Part shown: positions 5,510 to 12,278 of the stretch, piece after piece
Layout: each line of letters starts with the position of its first letter
Position numbering within the stretch: position 1 is the stretch's first letter
From: a virus
Length of the DNA stretch: 20,320 nucleotides
Virus record (IMG/VR): IMGVR_UViG_3300027801_001189
Coordinates: 1-20,320 of that record
Strand: one strand, 5' to 3'
Position numbers and translations under genes: made by a program
Notes under the pieces: model-generated
What the model saw: only the letters and a program-made list of their open reading frames with translations
What the model was told of the DNA's origin: nothing
Databases searched by the model: none

Positions 5510-6582
5510 ATATAAACTTAATGACCCCAATCAACCAGCTTGGTTATGGCGTAGCGGGATTAAATATCCTCAAAGCTCTACAGGCTGAACACAATGTTTC
5601 TCTACATATGATAGGTCAACCTCAAGTTACCAGTCAAGCAGATGCAGACGCTGTAACAAAAGGTATAGAAACATCTAAGATGTTTGATCCAGAAGCACCC
5701 TGTATCAAAATTTGGCATCAGAACCAGATGGCAGAACGTGTAGGTTCAGGTAAACTTATTGGATTTCCTATCTTTGAGCTTGACACATTTACTGACCTAG
5801 AGAAGCATCATCTACAGTCTTGTGATGAGCTATTTGTTTGTTCGCAATGGGCTAAGGGTGTTATCAAAAATAATTATGATTGGAGTATTCCAGCCTACAG
5901 AGAACGTGGGGTTCACCAACGGGTAGAAGTCGTTCCTCTTGGCGTGGACGCAGAAATTTTCAAACCTGCATCAGTAAGACAGGATGACAAGACAATCTTC
6001 TTTAATTGTGGTAAATGGGAGGTACGCAAAGGACACGATTTCCTGATTGATGCTTTTAAGATTGTTGAAAAACACGATCCTAACGTTGAATTGTGGATGA
6101 TGTGTACAAACCCCTTCAATAGCCCTGAAGAAGAGAATAAATGGAAAATGCTATATAGCCACCCTAAAGTAAAGATTATTCCAAGGGCTGAGACACAGCA
6201 GGAAGTGTATAATATAATGTCTCAAGTTGACTGCGGTGTATTTCCTTCTCGCGGAGAGGGTTGGAATCTTGAGCTTTTAGAGATGATGTCTTGCGGTAAA
6301 CACGTAATAGCGACAGATTATTCTGCTCATACTGAATTTTGCACTAAAGAGAACAGTGGTTTAGTGGCGATAAAAGATGTAGAGCCAGCAGTTGACGGTA
6401 AATGGTTCTTTGGTCAGGGTAACTGGGCTAAGATTCATGAGCATGAGATTTTTGAACTAAGCCTTAAAATGCAACGTTTTATTCAGGATCGCAAGGGAAC
6501 TGTAAACGAAGCAGGAATTGAGACGGCCAGACAATTCAGTTGGAAAAACTCCGCAGAGGAAATAATTAAACATGTTGGATAA
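5506..6582 (+). CDS. GT4-family glycosyltransferase
   Basis: The 358-residue protein is a GT-B fold glycosyltransferase. The N-terminal half starts with MTPINQLGYGVAGLNILKAL, the acceptor-side glycine-rich loop. The linker carries VEVVPLGVDAEIFKP, typical of GT4 enzymes. The C-terminal donor-binding half contains FFNCGKWEVRKGHD and the EX7E motif, Glu251 to Glu259 in EGWNLELLE, followed by MMSCGKHVIATDYSAHTEF. GT4 enzymes transfer a sugar from a nucleotide donor with retention of configuration in the cytoplasm. The acceptor is unknown; glycosylation of phage protein, modified DNA, or host surface glycan are all possible. It overlaps the preceding gene by four bases and the next by eleven, so it is tightly coupled. 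It is complete and shows no missing core motif. Confidence 0.88.
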   Translation: MNINLMTPINQLGYGVAGLNILKALQAEHNVSLHMIGQPQVTSQADADAVTKGIETSKMFDPEAPCIKIWHQNQMAERVGSGKLIGFPIFELDTFTDLEKHHLQSCDELFVCSQWAKGVIKNNYDWSIPAYRERGVHQRVEVVPLGVDAEIFKPASVRQDDKTIFFNCGKWEVRKGHDFLIDAFKIVEKHDPNVELWMMCTNPFNSPEEENKWKMLYSHPKVKIIPRAETQQEVYNIMSQVDCGVFPSRGEGWNLELLEMMSCGKHVIATDYSAHTEFCTKENSGLVAIKDVEPAVDGKWFFGQGNWAKIHEHEIFELSLKMQRFIQDRKGTVNEAGIETARQFSWKNSAEEIIKHVG

Positions 6583-6988
6583 AGTAAAAAGTTTTTTTAA
6601 AACAAAAGAAAAAGAAGATAGTAGTGACAGTAAGCCTGATGAGCCTAAAAAAGACGAATCAGATAATCTAGGATCAATAACATACTACTTCAAGTCATCT
6701 GATGATGACACATATTTAGACATACAGTTAGGAGACTTTGAGGAAGACACTCTTAACAAATTCGCCAAAATAGTATCGGGACTATCGTCAATACGATTCC
6801 AGCTAGAAACATTGCAAATGATTAAAGGTTGCTTTGAGGAAAGTGGAGATGAGGATATTTTTAATGAGATAGTAGCGAAGATGATAAAATACACTGAGGA
6901 AGAAGCCTATCAGGTGGAACAGATTAATAAAGAAAGTAAAGTTAGGGAGGATCAGCCTTGGATTAAACCATCAGACATGATTAACTAA
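6572..6988 (+). CDS. Unknown acidic protein
   Basis: I do not recognise this gene. The 138-residue product begins with a basic amphipathic stretch (MLDKVKSFFKTKEKE) and a low-complexity charged linker rich in Ser, Asp, Lys and Pro to about residue 32. A compact alpha/beta domain follows (about 35-125) that includes LGDFEEDTLNKFAKIVSGLSS and a long C-terminal helix. The protein is strongly acidic overall. It overlaps the glycosyltransferase by eleven bases and touches the next gene by one base. GAGGA at 6556-6560 is eleven bases from the ATG, a loose but usable site. Its function is not visible. Confidence 0.68.
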   Translation: MLDKVKSFFKTKEKEDSSDSKPDEPKKDESDNLGSITYYFKSSDDDTYLDIQLGDFEEDTLNKFAKIVSGLSSIRFQLETLQMIKGCFEESGDEDIFNEIVAKMIKYTEEEAYQVEQINKESKVREDQPWIKPSDMIN

Positions 6989-6999
6989 TGGAGCAAAAA

Positions 7000-7470
7000 A
7001 TGAAAAAGACACTCAAAATAGGGTGGCAGAAATATGAGGACGTTATAGAGTCTCAAGTAAATTCACCCATTATAGACCAGCTCTATGAATCAATGATTAA
7101 AAGGTCTAATGAATACATCAATTTAGAAGACGCAACAGAAGAAGAACTGGAGCAATTAGAAGAGTTTTTGGAGCTACAGTCAAATGCAACCGTTCATCCG
7201 CAACAACAGGAACAAGGCATGATGATGAACATAGACGAGAACTTGGCTGGAGAGATTAACTTGGCGACCAACTTTGATTGCTGGATAGCTCATACAAATT
7301 TTAATTTAACTGAAAACATAAAGAACGAGCTAGACGGAGTTGAAGGCGTTGAACTTTTAAAAGTCTTTAGTAGATACAGATTCCTAGTAGGGGTCGGAAG
7401 AATGTTTGACTTCAAAGAAGTTAGACGAGAAATAGAAAAGATTATCCCAAAAAACATCAATCAGGAGTAA
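7000..7470 (+). CDS. Conserved-looking phage protein of unknown function
   Basis: The product (156 residues from this start) has an acidic helical N-terminal half and a low-complexity QQQEQGMMM stretch at about residues 68-76. The C-terminal domain has the pattern CWIAHTNFNLT, GVEGVELLKVFSRYRFLVGVGRMFDFKEVRREIE. I have a recollection of similar 'HTNFDIT...RYRFxIGIGxxF' segments in hypothetical proteins of large marine phages, but no function is known to me. The ATG at 7000 is chosen because GGAG at 6990-6993 lies six bases before it; an in-frame ATG at 6988 would overlap the previous stop and has no site. It precedes the sigma-like gene in the same unit. Confidence 0.7.
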   Translation: MKKTLKIGWQKYEDVIESQVNSPIIDQLYESMIKRSNEYINLEDATEEELEQLEEFLELQSNATVHPQQQEQGMMMNIDENLAGEINLATNFDCWIAHTNFNLTENIKNELDGVEGVELLKVFSRYRFLVGVGRMFDFKEVRREIEKIIPKNINQE

Positions 7471-7474
7471 AGAG

Positions 7475-7990
7475 TTGAATATTGAATTATCTAAAATATT
7501 GGAACAAGTTGACAAAAAAGATTCGTTAGACAAACTTACTAAAGGAGACCTAGAAAGGATAGCAAGTAGAGCCTCTTATAGTTTTCTTGGAGTTCTTTCC
7601 GAGGACGAGATACAATCTTGTATTCTTAGTGCATTATGGAAGGCTTCAGACAGGTTTATAAGTGGGAAGAACACTAAGTTTACTACCTATTTTTACAACG
7701 GGGTAGTTATGGAGTGTCTCACCCAGAAAAAGTTTAACTTAAGCAAACCTGCCAGCAAGATATACGAAAATATCGCTTCATCTAAAAACAAAGAAATTGA
7801 TTCAATTGATATGATTGACGAGATCAATACTTATTGTGACGATCCAGAGATGATGTACAATAGATTCTATAAGAATATGTCAGTTAGAGAGATTGCATTA
7901 ACTAAGGGGGTTTGCAGTGAGACAATTAGAATAAAAATAAAGAAAAATCTGACCAAACTACGCTCAAAATTAGTTAGTTTTAGTGTATAA
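7475..7990 (+). CDS. Phage sigma-factor-like protein (sigma70 regions 2 and 4)
   Basis: The 171-residue protein resembles small sigma factors. About residues 42-88 (EDEIQSCILSALWKASDRF...FTTYFYNGVVMECL) fit region 2, which binds core RNA polymerase and the -10 element. About 125-167 (MMYNRFYKNMSVREIALTKGVCSETIRIKIKKNLTKLR) fit region 4 with a helix-turn-helix. T4 gp55 has a similar size and drives late transcription. The start is a TTG at 7475, supported by GGAG at 7463-7466; no ATG fits better. A TATAAT lacking a -35 box overlaps its stop codon and precedes a probable structural gene, a natural target for such a factor. The match is weak in places, so a general helix-turn-helix regulator is the alternative. 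Confidence 0.65.
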   Translation: MNIELSKILEQVDKKDSLDKLTKGDLERIASRASYSFLGVLSEDEIQSCILSALWKASDRFISGKNTKFTTYFYNGVVMECLTQKKFNLSKPASKIYENIASSKNKEIDSIDMIDEINTYCDDPEMMYNRFYKNMSVREIALTKGVCSETIRIKIKKNLTKLRSKLVSFSV

Positions 7991-7991
7991 T
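7986..7991 (+). promoter_or_regulatory. Isolated TATAAT, candidate phage late promoter
   Basis: A perfect -10 hexamer lies at the end of the sigma-like gene, with no recognisable -35 box 15-19 bases upstream. That contrasts with the three full promoters in this window. It is about 75 bases upstream of the Gly/Thr-rich protein gene. Recognition by the phage's own sigma-like protein is an inference. Confidence 0.45.
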
Positions 7992-8065
7992 AGGGTGGAC
8001 AATAGGATTTTGCGAGGAACTGGAGCTTTTACAATTTTTAAGTTTCCTTATTAGGGAGAAATGTT

Positions 8066-8770
8066 ATGCCAATTATAGGTGCAACAGATGGTTCTGGTGG
8101 TGGCTGGGTCACTGCTAGCGGTAACAATGACGGTGGTACACTAATTGGTGCTGGTAATATCGACACCGGCATCGGGCCAGTCAAAAACGATCTGGCTATC
8201 ACTACGATAGCGGATAAATTTGATGACATTACCGGTTCAAAAGTTGTTTCAAACGACGGAACCGGTGCGTCTACTACTGACAGAGCTGGTGTTGACAAAG
8301 CGGTATCCGGTGGAACCTTAGCGTTTACGCCAACCACTACTGGTACGAGATCAGAAGAGTTTGTAATAATGGGTGTGTCTACAAAAATTGGTGGAGTTGC
8401 AAATGCTCAACTTACATCTAGTAGAGCACACAACGATGGCCTTATTAAAGGTGGGGTAAGCAAACAGCTTATTGCCTCTCAGTCAGGGACGTTCTCCAAC
8501 GACGGAAACACCTACGACGTAATGGCTGCTCCTAGCACGGACATCACACCTAATTTTGCTCATCACAATGCCGCAGATTACCATACGGTAAATGCTACGG
8601 CTACGTTTGTTAATCCGGCAGATGGTTCAGCCGCTGTTGCGAGCGAAATCTTCCCAAGTAGAGCAGTTCCGGGCGAACTAACGTACCACTTCGGTGCAGC
8701 CGGTGGCCCAACTACTGACGAATATAAAGCGAAAGATGCATTTGAAGACGCTACTGATACTTCATCGTAA
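8066..8770 (+). CDS. Gly/Thr/Ala-rich probable virion protein
   Basis: This 234-residue product is dominated by Gly, Ala, Thr, Ser, Asp and Asn, with few charged or large residues (for example GGGWVTASGNNDGGTLIGAGN). That composition is usual for phage head-decoration, fibre or other exposed beta-rich structural proteins. No named family is recognised. Codon use is visibly richer in G+C than in the neighbours, as expected for a highly expressed or separately acquired gene. It stands alone: a -10-like TATAAT lies upstream at 7986, a strong ribosome site (AGGGAG, 8053-8058) sits seven bases before the ATG, and a strong terminator follows at 8790. No signal peptide is present. The structural role is inferred from composition and expression layout. 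Confidence 0.7.
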   Translation: MPIIGATDGSGGGWVTASGNNDGGTLIGAGNIDTGIGPVKNDLAITTIADKFDDITGSKVVSNDGTGASTTDRAGVDKAVSGGTLAFTPTTTGTRSEEFVIMGVSTKIGGVANAQLTSSRAHNDGLIKGGVSKQLIASQSGTFSNDGNTYDVMAAPSTDITPNFAHHNAADYHTVNATATFVNPADGSAAVASEIFPSRAVPGELTYHFGAAGGPTTDEYKAKDAFEDATDTSS

Positions 8771-8789
8771 TCTTTTGTTAGTGTAAATC

Positions 8790-8823
8790 ATTCCCCTTAC
8801 GCAGAAATGCGTAGGGGAATTTT
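8790..8823 (+). terminator. Strong Rho-independent terminator with GAAA tetraloop
   Basis: Bases 8790-8803 pair with 8808-8820 in a 13-base-pair stem with one bulged T, closed by GAAA (8804-8807) and followed by TTTT. It ends the single-gene unit of the Gly/Thr-rich protein, and the next ATG is only 15 bases past it. Confidence 0.9.
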
Positions 8824-8837
8824 CCTTGGGGCAAACG

Positions 8838-9416
8838 ATGTTCAATTTTGATGCAGAGACAATAACAATAGCAACAACAGCGGCTGGAGCATTACTTTCA
8901 GGTGGAATGTTCATGTGGAAAAAGCTTTTTAAACCCGCTATTAAGTTTTTGGACGACCAAGAAGATTTAAAAAATTCAATCGAAACTATCAAAGGCGAGG
9001 TCACTCCCAACGGTGGAGGGTCGATGAAAGATGCGATCAACTGCTTAAGATCTACTTGTCAAAACATAGAAAGAAGTCAAAAAGTTTTAGACCAAAGATC
9101 TAAAGCATCACTTCACTATCATGATAGAGCTTTATTTGAGGTTGATTCATTCGGAAGAATGAAATGGTTTAATGAAAAATTCGAGTTACTCAGCGATAAC
9201 AGCCCAACAGAAGGTTTTGATTGGGTCAACATTGTTGACGAAAGTGAAAGAGAAGACTTTGTTAAAGAAGTAACCTCCTGTCTTGAAATGTGCAGGAAAA
9301 TAGATGTTGTAACAAAATCTATTAAAGAAGAAAGTATACATTTCTTAGGTTATCCGTACAGGATTACGGACAAGGAACATGAAGGATTCTTAATCAATAT
9401 TTACAAGGAGAACTAA
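8838..9416 (+). CDS. Membrane-anchored PAS-domain protein
   Basis: From this ATG the product has 192 residues. Residues about 8-27 (TITIATTAAGALLSGGMFMW) form one membrane segment, followed by KKLFKP. A helical, coiled-coil-like stretch with PNGGGSMKDAINCL spans about 35-85. The last 105 residues fit a PAS fold: ALFEVDSFGRMKWFNEKFELL, then FDWVNIVDESEREDFVKEV, and a final FLGYPYRITDKEHEGFLINIY strand pair. PAS domains sense small ligands, redox state or light, or mediate binding. No kinase, cyclase or other output domain is attached. The ATG at 8838 has GGGG (8828-8831) six bases upstream; an in-frame TTG at 8826 lies at the terminator's edge and is unlikely. The holin-like gene follows one base later, so a link to lysis timing is conceivable. 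Confidence 0.78.
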   Translation: MFNFDAETITIATTAAGALLSGGMFMWKKLFKPAIKFLDDQEDLKNSIETIKGEVTPNGGGSMKDAINCLRSTCQNIERSQKVLDQRSKASLHYHDRALFEVDSFGRMKWFNEKFELLSDNSPTEGFDWVNIVDESEREDFVKEVTSCLEMCRKIDVVTKSIKEESIHFLGYPYRITDKEHEGFLINIYKEN

Positions 9417-9417
9417 C

Positions 9418-9630
9418 ATGGGTTCTAAAAAGTTTAAACTGAATTGGGCTGACTTATCTAAGATCGGCAAAAATGCAGCACTCGTTGGCGGAGCAGCAGC
9501 TCTGACTTACATTGCTGGAAATCTAGATCAAATTGATTTAGGAACTCTTGGTGCATTAGTTGTACCCGTTGTCGCTGTTGGATTGGACACCGCTATTAAG
9601 TGGCTTAAAAACAACAAAGACGAGGAATAA
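9418..9630 (+). CDS. Small holin-like membrane protein
   Basis: The 70-residue protein has a short basic start, two hydrophobic segments at about residues 19-35 (AALVGGAAALTYIAGNL) and 42-60 (LGTLGALVVPVVAVGLDTAI), and a charged tail KWLKNNKDEE. Size, two segments and charged ends match class II-type phage holins, which open the inner membrane at lysis. The ATG has AAGGAG (9405-9410) at seven bases. The next gene encodes a papain-like peptidase rather than a standard peptidoglycan-cutting endolysin, so the lysis role is inferred from topology and neighbours. Another small membrane protein without lysis function is the alternative. Confidence 0.62.
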   Translation: MGSKKFKLNWADLSKIGKNAALVGGAAALTYIAGNLDQIDLGTLGALVVPVVAVGLDTAIKWLKNNKDEE

Positions 9631-9633
9631 AAA

Positions 9634-10557
9634 ATGGAATTTAACAGTCCTAGAGATCTGTTAAATGCCTATAGAGACGGTTTTGCAGGAAGCGTATGCG
9701 ATCCAGAAGAGACCGCAGAACTTTTAGCCAAGCTAAAGACACCTCTTTTTGGTGCTACGGCTTTTAGACTATACGGTAGCGGAGAGGGTAAACTCTCCCT
9801 GCCGTTTAAGTCTTTATTAAAGTTCGACTCAAGCTTCGGCCCGTCTGAGAGGCAGACAACAGGAGATTGCGTAAGTCATTCCACAAGAAACGCTGTTGAC
9901 ATAACAAGAGCTGTGGAGATTGACGTAAATGGCGAGTCAGAATCTTTTGAGGCTCGCAGTGCCACCGAAGGCATATATCAATCTAGAGGCCACAGATCAC
10001 AGGGTATGACCTGTTCAGGAGCCGCTAAGTACGTCCACTCTAAGGGCGGTATTCTACTAAGAAAAGACTACGGAAAAGTAGATCTATCTAAATATAATTC
10101 AGGTCTTGGTGCTAACCACAAGATACCCTCCAGTGTATATATAACGGAGGCTAAAAAGCATCAGGTCAAAACTATCTCAATGATAACAACGGTACAAGAG
10201 GCTAGAGATGCACTTGGCAACGGTTACGCTATTTCTGTATGCTCTGGGCATGGGTTCAGTAGTCGCAGGGATAGCAACGGGATCGCTAAACGAGGTTCTG
10301 GTTGGAACCACGCCATGGTTTGGATCGCTTGCGATGATACTCATAAGCGATTCAAAGAAACCCTCTTCTTAGTTCAAAACAGTTGGGGCAAATGGAACAG
10401 TGGCCCTAGAGTACACGATCAACCAGAAGGGAGTTTCTGGATTAGAGAGAAGGATGCTAGAGGGATGTTAGCAGAGCAAGGATCTTGGGTATTTAGCGAC
10501 GTGGATGGTTTCCCAGCTAGAAACCTGCCAGATTACGGCACAACATCATACCTATAG
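9634..10557 (+). CDS. Papain-like (C1-type) cysteine peptidase
   Basis: The 307-residue protein has the papain-like catalytic layout. Cys79 lies in RQTTGDCVSHS, His226 in GWNHAMVWIA, and Asn249 in VQNSWGKWNSGP, the 'NSWG' block typical of C1 peptidases. Spacing and order fit the family. There is no signal peptide, and the first ~65 residues form a separate N-terminal part that could be a propeptide or targeting segment. Known members cut proteins; in a phage it could process virion proteins, attack host proteins, or cut peptide cross-links at lysis because it follows a holin-like gene at three bases. GAGGA (9622-9626) supports the ATG. The catalytic triad is complete, so it is probably active. 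The substrate cannot be decided. Confidence 0.82.
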   Translation: MEFNSPRDLLNAYRDGFAGSVCDPEETAELLAKLKTPLFGATAFRLYGSGEGKLSLPFKSLLKFDSSFGPSERQTTGDCVSHSTRNAVDITRAVEIDVNGESESFEARSATEGIYQSRGHRSQGMTCSGAAKYVHSKGGILLRKDYGKVDLSKYNSGLGANHKIPSSVYITEAKKHQVKTISMITTVQEARDALGNGYAISVCSGHGFSSRRDSNGIAKRGSGWNHAMVWIACDDTHKRFKETLFLVQNSWGKWNSGPRVHDQPEGSFWIREKDARGMLAEQGSWVFSDVDGFPARNLPDYGTTSYL

Positions 10558-10566
10558 GGTAATATT

Positions 10567-10995
10567 ATGAAACTATTAAGTACTTGGCTTTTAGCCTCAG
10601 CGTTGTTTGGTTTTAGCTTTACTGCAAGCAATCAAGAAGTAAATTACAGACCTTACATTTCTACCAATCTAGCCAAAGTTATAATGACCGACAGCGACGA
10701 CGAAGTCGTAGAAGAAAAATGTGACGGGTCTGGATGGATCACTCACGGAGATGGCCACAAAACAGAGTGTCCCGGATGCTCCGCCTGTAAGAACAATACT
10801 CCGGAAGAATCGACACCCACTGTAGAACCTTCACAGCAAGATCTTAAAAAAAAAAGAACCTTCCCAAGACTCTTTGATTTTTTCAACAGAGCCAGAATAC
10901 TACATCTATCACTTTGGAGCGAAATGGTGTGGTCCATGCGAGAAAATGAAACAGCAGACTTGGGCAAGCACGAAAGTGAAAGAAGCTATAAATAA
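10567..10995 (+). CDS. Exported Cys/His-motif protein, upstream frame of a probable frameshifted thioredoxin
   Basis: The first ~95 residues look real. There is a signal peptide (MKLLSTWLLASALFGFSFTA, cleavage near residue 20), a linker, then CDGSGWITHGDGHKTECPGC with Cys52, His60, His64, Cys68, Cys71 and Cys74, which could bind zinc and resembles the DnaJ-type CxGSG knuckle. A Pro/Ser/Thr/Glu-rich linker follows. After the A10 run at 10846-10855 this frame turns into unlikely sequence (RTFPRLFDFFNRARILHL) and runs to a stop at 10995. The +1 frame from the same point gives a clean thioredoxin domain. The natural gene is therefore probably 10567-11194 with a one-base shift at the A run, by slippage, by mutation or as a sequence error. 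The fused product would be a periplasmic or surface thioredoxin-like protein. Confidence 0.6.
   Translation: MKLLSTWLLASALFGFSFTASNQEVNYRPYISTNLAKVIMTDSDDEVVEEKCDGSGWITHGDGHKTECPGCSACKNNTPEESTPTVEPSQQDLKKKRTFPRLFDFFNRARILHLSLWSEMVWSMRENETADLGKHESERSYK
10846..10855 (+). other. A10 run, probable frameshift or slippage site
   Basis: Ten consecutive A residues follow CTT in the linker of the exported protein. Reading nine or twelve A residues would join the signal-peptide frame to the thioredoxin frame; the +1 frame is open from 10826 on. Long A runs are known sites of polymerase slippage and also of sequencing error, and the two cannot be told apart here. Confidence 0.6.
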
Positions 10996-11194
10996 TAGGA
11001 GGGCGAAGCTTTTCATTTACGATGAAGCGAACCCAAAACATAAGAAACTTTTTTCATACTATAAAGTAAAGTCTTATCCAACAATTATTTTTTTAAACAA
11101 AGACGAATTAAGTAAACCTCTACACAGAGCTTCTGGATTTGTTGATGCGACAAAAATGGCTAAAACTATAAACGAGAAAATAAAAGATGAATGA
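10874..11194 (+). CDS. Thioredoxin-fold domain with CGPC active site
   Basis: The frame encodes YYIYHFGAKWCGPCEKMKQQTW, with the thioredoxin redox motif WCGPC, and later VKSYPTIIFL carrying the cis-proline next to the active site. About 100 residues give a nearly complete thioredoxin fold. The only possible separate start near here is a TTG at 10874 without a good ribosome site, whereas the open frame extends upstream to 10826, at the A10 run. The domain is therefore probably the C-terminal part of the exported protein that begins at 10567. If exported it would reduce or isomerise disulfides in the periplasm or reduce partner envelope proteins; if made alone it could be a cytoplasmic reductant for the NrdA encoded downstream. 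It overlaps the next gene by eight bases. Confidence 0.8.
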   Translation: MIFSTEPEYYIYHFGAKWCGPCEKMKQQTWASTKVKEAINNRRAKLFIYDEANPKHKKLFSYYKVKSYPTIIFLNKDELSKPLHRASGFVDATKMAKTINEKIKDE

Positions 11195-11528
11195 TATACC
11201 TCAAGCACAGAATTTAATTGCTATAAGAGTGTTGTCTCACGCACAGGCGAAGGACGAAAAGTTTTCTTTTGATCCTTTTACCATTATGGCAATTTGTAAT
11301 TGTATTATATCAGTAGTTAAGCTATTATATATGTGTTACTCAAAAGAAGGTGTTGCTTCTGCAATCAAAAAAAGAAGCTATCTTCATGCCATTCTTCTAA
11401 AGAGAGAAATTAGAAAGAACTTTAAAGACAAGAAACAAAGAAAAATAATCTACAAGAGTTTTACGGAGGTAGGAGCCTCTCTTTCAGAAATGGAATTAGT
11501 TAATTTAATCGACAGTATACAGGAGTAA
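11187..11528 (+). CDS. Unknown basic protein with a hydrophobic segment
   Basis: I do not recognise this gene. The 113-residue product has a hydrophobic, cysteine-containing helix at about residues 31-50 (PFTIMAICNCIISVVKLLYM) that may enter a membrane. It is followed by a strongly basic helical region (KREIRKNFKDKKQRKIIYKS) and an acidic C-terminal helix. Its start lies eight bases inside the thioredoxin gene end. Its place between the thioredoxin and two N-terminally anchored proteins suggests an envelope-related role. There is no enzymatic motif. Confidence 0.65.
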   Translation: MNDIPQAQNLIAIRVLSHAQAKDEKFSFDPFTIMAICNCIISVVKLLYMCYSKEGVASAIKKRSYLHAILLKREIRKNFKDKKQRKIIYKSFTEVGASLSEMELVNLIDSIQE

Positions 11529-11530
11529 AA

Positions 11531-11815
11531 ATGAACGCTTTTCAGATTACAATGCTTGTCGGTGCAGGATTGCTTGCACTAAGCGTGTTTTGGGAAAAAA
11601 TTAAAGGTTTGGCTGACAATTTTAAACCGTCTGTAAAACCTTACGTACCGAGTGACAGTACCCCTAAGGACTCTTCACTGGTTGAAATAATTAGATGCTG
11701 GGAACATTTAAAAGTTAGCTGTCAAAAAGCTAATCTTTCGGAAGCATGTAAAGAGCTAGACGAGATCTTTCCCCTCTTCCTTCCTGAACCTGAAAAGGAG
11801 ACACAAAATGTCTAA
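11531..11815 (+). CDS. Small N-terminally membrane-anchored protein
   Basis: The 94-residue product begins with a hydrophobic segment (about residues 4-20, FQITMLVGAGLLALSVF) that could be a signal anchor. A proline-rich linker follows (KPSVKPYVPSDSTPK), then a helical domain with two cysteines (IIRCWEHLKVSCQKANLSEACKELDEIFPLFLP). GGAG at 11522-11525 supports the ATG. No family is recognised. A spanin-like or other envelope protein would fit the anchor and location, but nothing specific shows it. It overlaps the following gene by eight bases. Confidence 0.65.
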   Translation: MNAFQITMLVGAGLLALSVFWEKIKGLADNFKPSVKPYVPSDSTPKDSSLVEIIRCWEHLKVSCQKANLSEACKELDEIFPLFLPEPEKETQNV

Positions 11816-12278
11816 CATGATAAAGTTAGGTCTTGCCTTAATCCTTACAGTAGCCGCCTTGTTTGGGGAACAAGTTGTTGAAGCCATAAAAAACAATGTG
11901 GATATTGTCAACACACCCTCTGTAGATTTGGATGAACCAGCACTAGAATACAAAACGTTGGTAGAGAACATCGTAAACATGGAGATCAAAGATGAAGACG
12001 CCAAGCAAGTGTCAGACTTCTTCCTAGAACTGTCTAATGTTGTGAGTACTGAACCCGACCTTTTAAACTCTACTGGACAATTTAGAGAGTTCAACATGAT
12101 GGCCGGAGGTCTTAACTTTACAGGTCTAGATCTTAAGGACAGATACCCACAGTTAGGAGAAGAGATAGACAAGGCTATAGTCAACACTATTGGTCTAGAG
12201 GACTCGGAATTGACAGATAAAAAAAGAAAAAACCTATGTGATTGCCTTAACGCCGTTGCTTGGGGCGTGCATCAGTAA
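11808..12278 (+). CDS. Unknown secreted or membrane-anchored protein
   Basis: The 156-residue product starts with a typical signal peptide or anchor (MIKLGLALILTVAALFGEQ, from residue 4), followed by a mostly helical acidic domain (about 45-150) with a DFFLELSNVV segment and a conserved-looking GLNFTGLDLKDRYPQLGEE. It ends in NLCDCLNAVAWGVHQ. AAGGAG (11795-11800) lies seven bases before the ATG at 11808; a second in-frame ATG at 11817 is possible. The protein is probably exported or held at the inner membrane. I do not recognise the family. It completes a run of envelope-type genes that began at 8838. Confidence 0.68.
   Translation: MSNMIKLGLALILTVAALFGEQVVEAIKNNVDIVNTPSVDLDEPALEYKTLVENIVNMEIKDEDAKQVSDFFLELSNVVSTEPDLLNSTGQFREFNMMAGGLNFTGLDLKDRYPQLGEEIDKAIVNTIGLEDSELTDKKRKNLCDCLNAVAWGVHQ

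Noticed and set aside
8826-8837. TTG start at 8826 for the PAS protein
   Set aside because: It lies only three bases past the T run of the terminator and would place the ribosome site inside the hairpin; ATG at 8838 has GGGG at good spacing.
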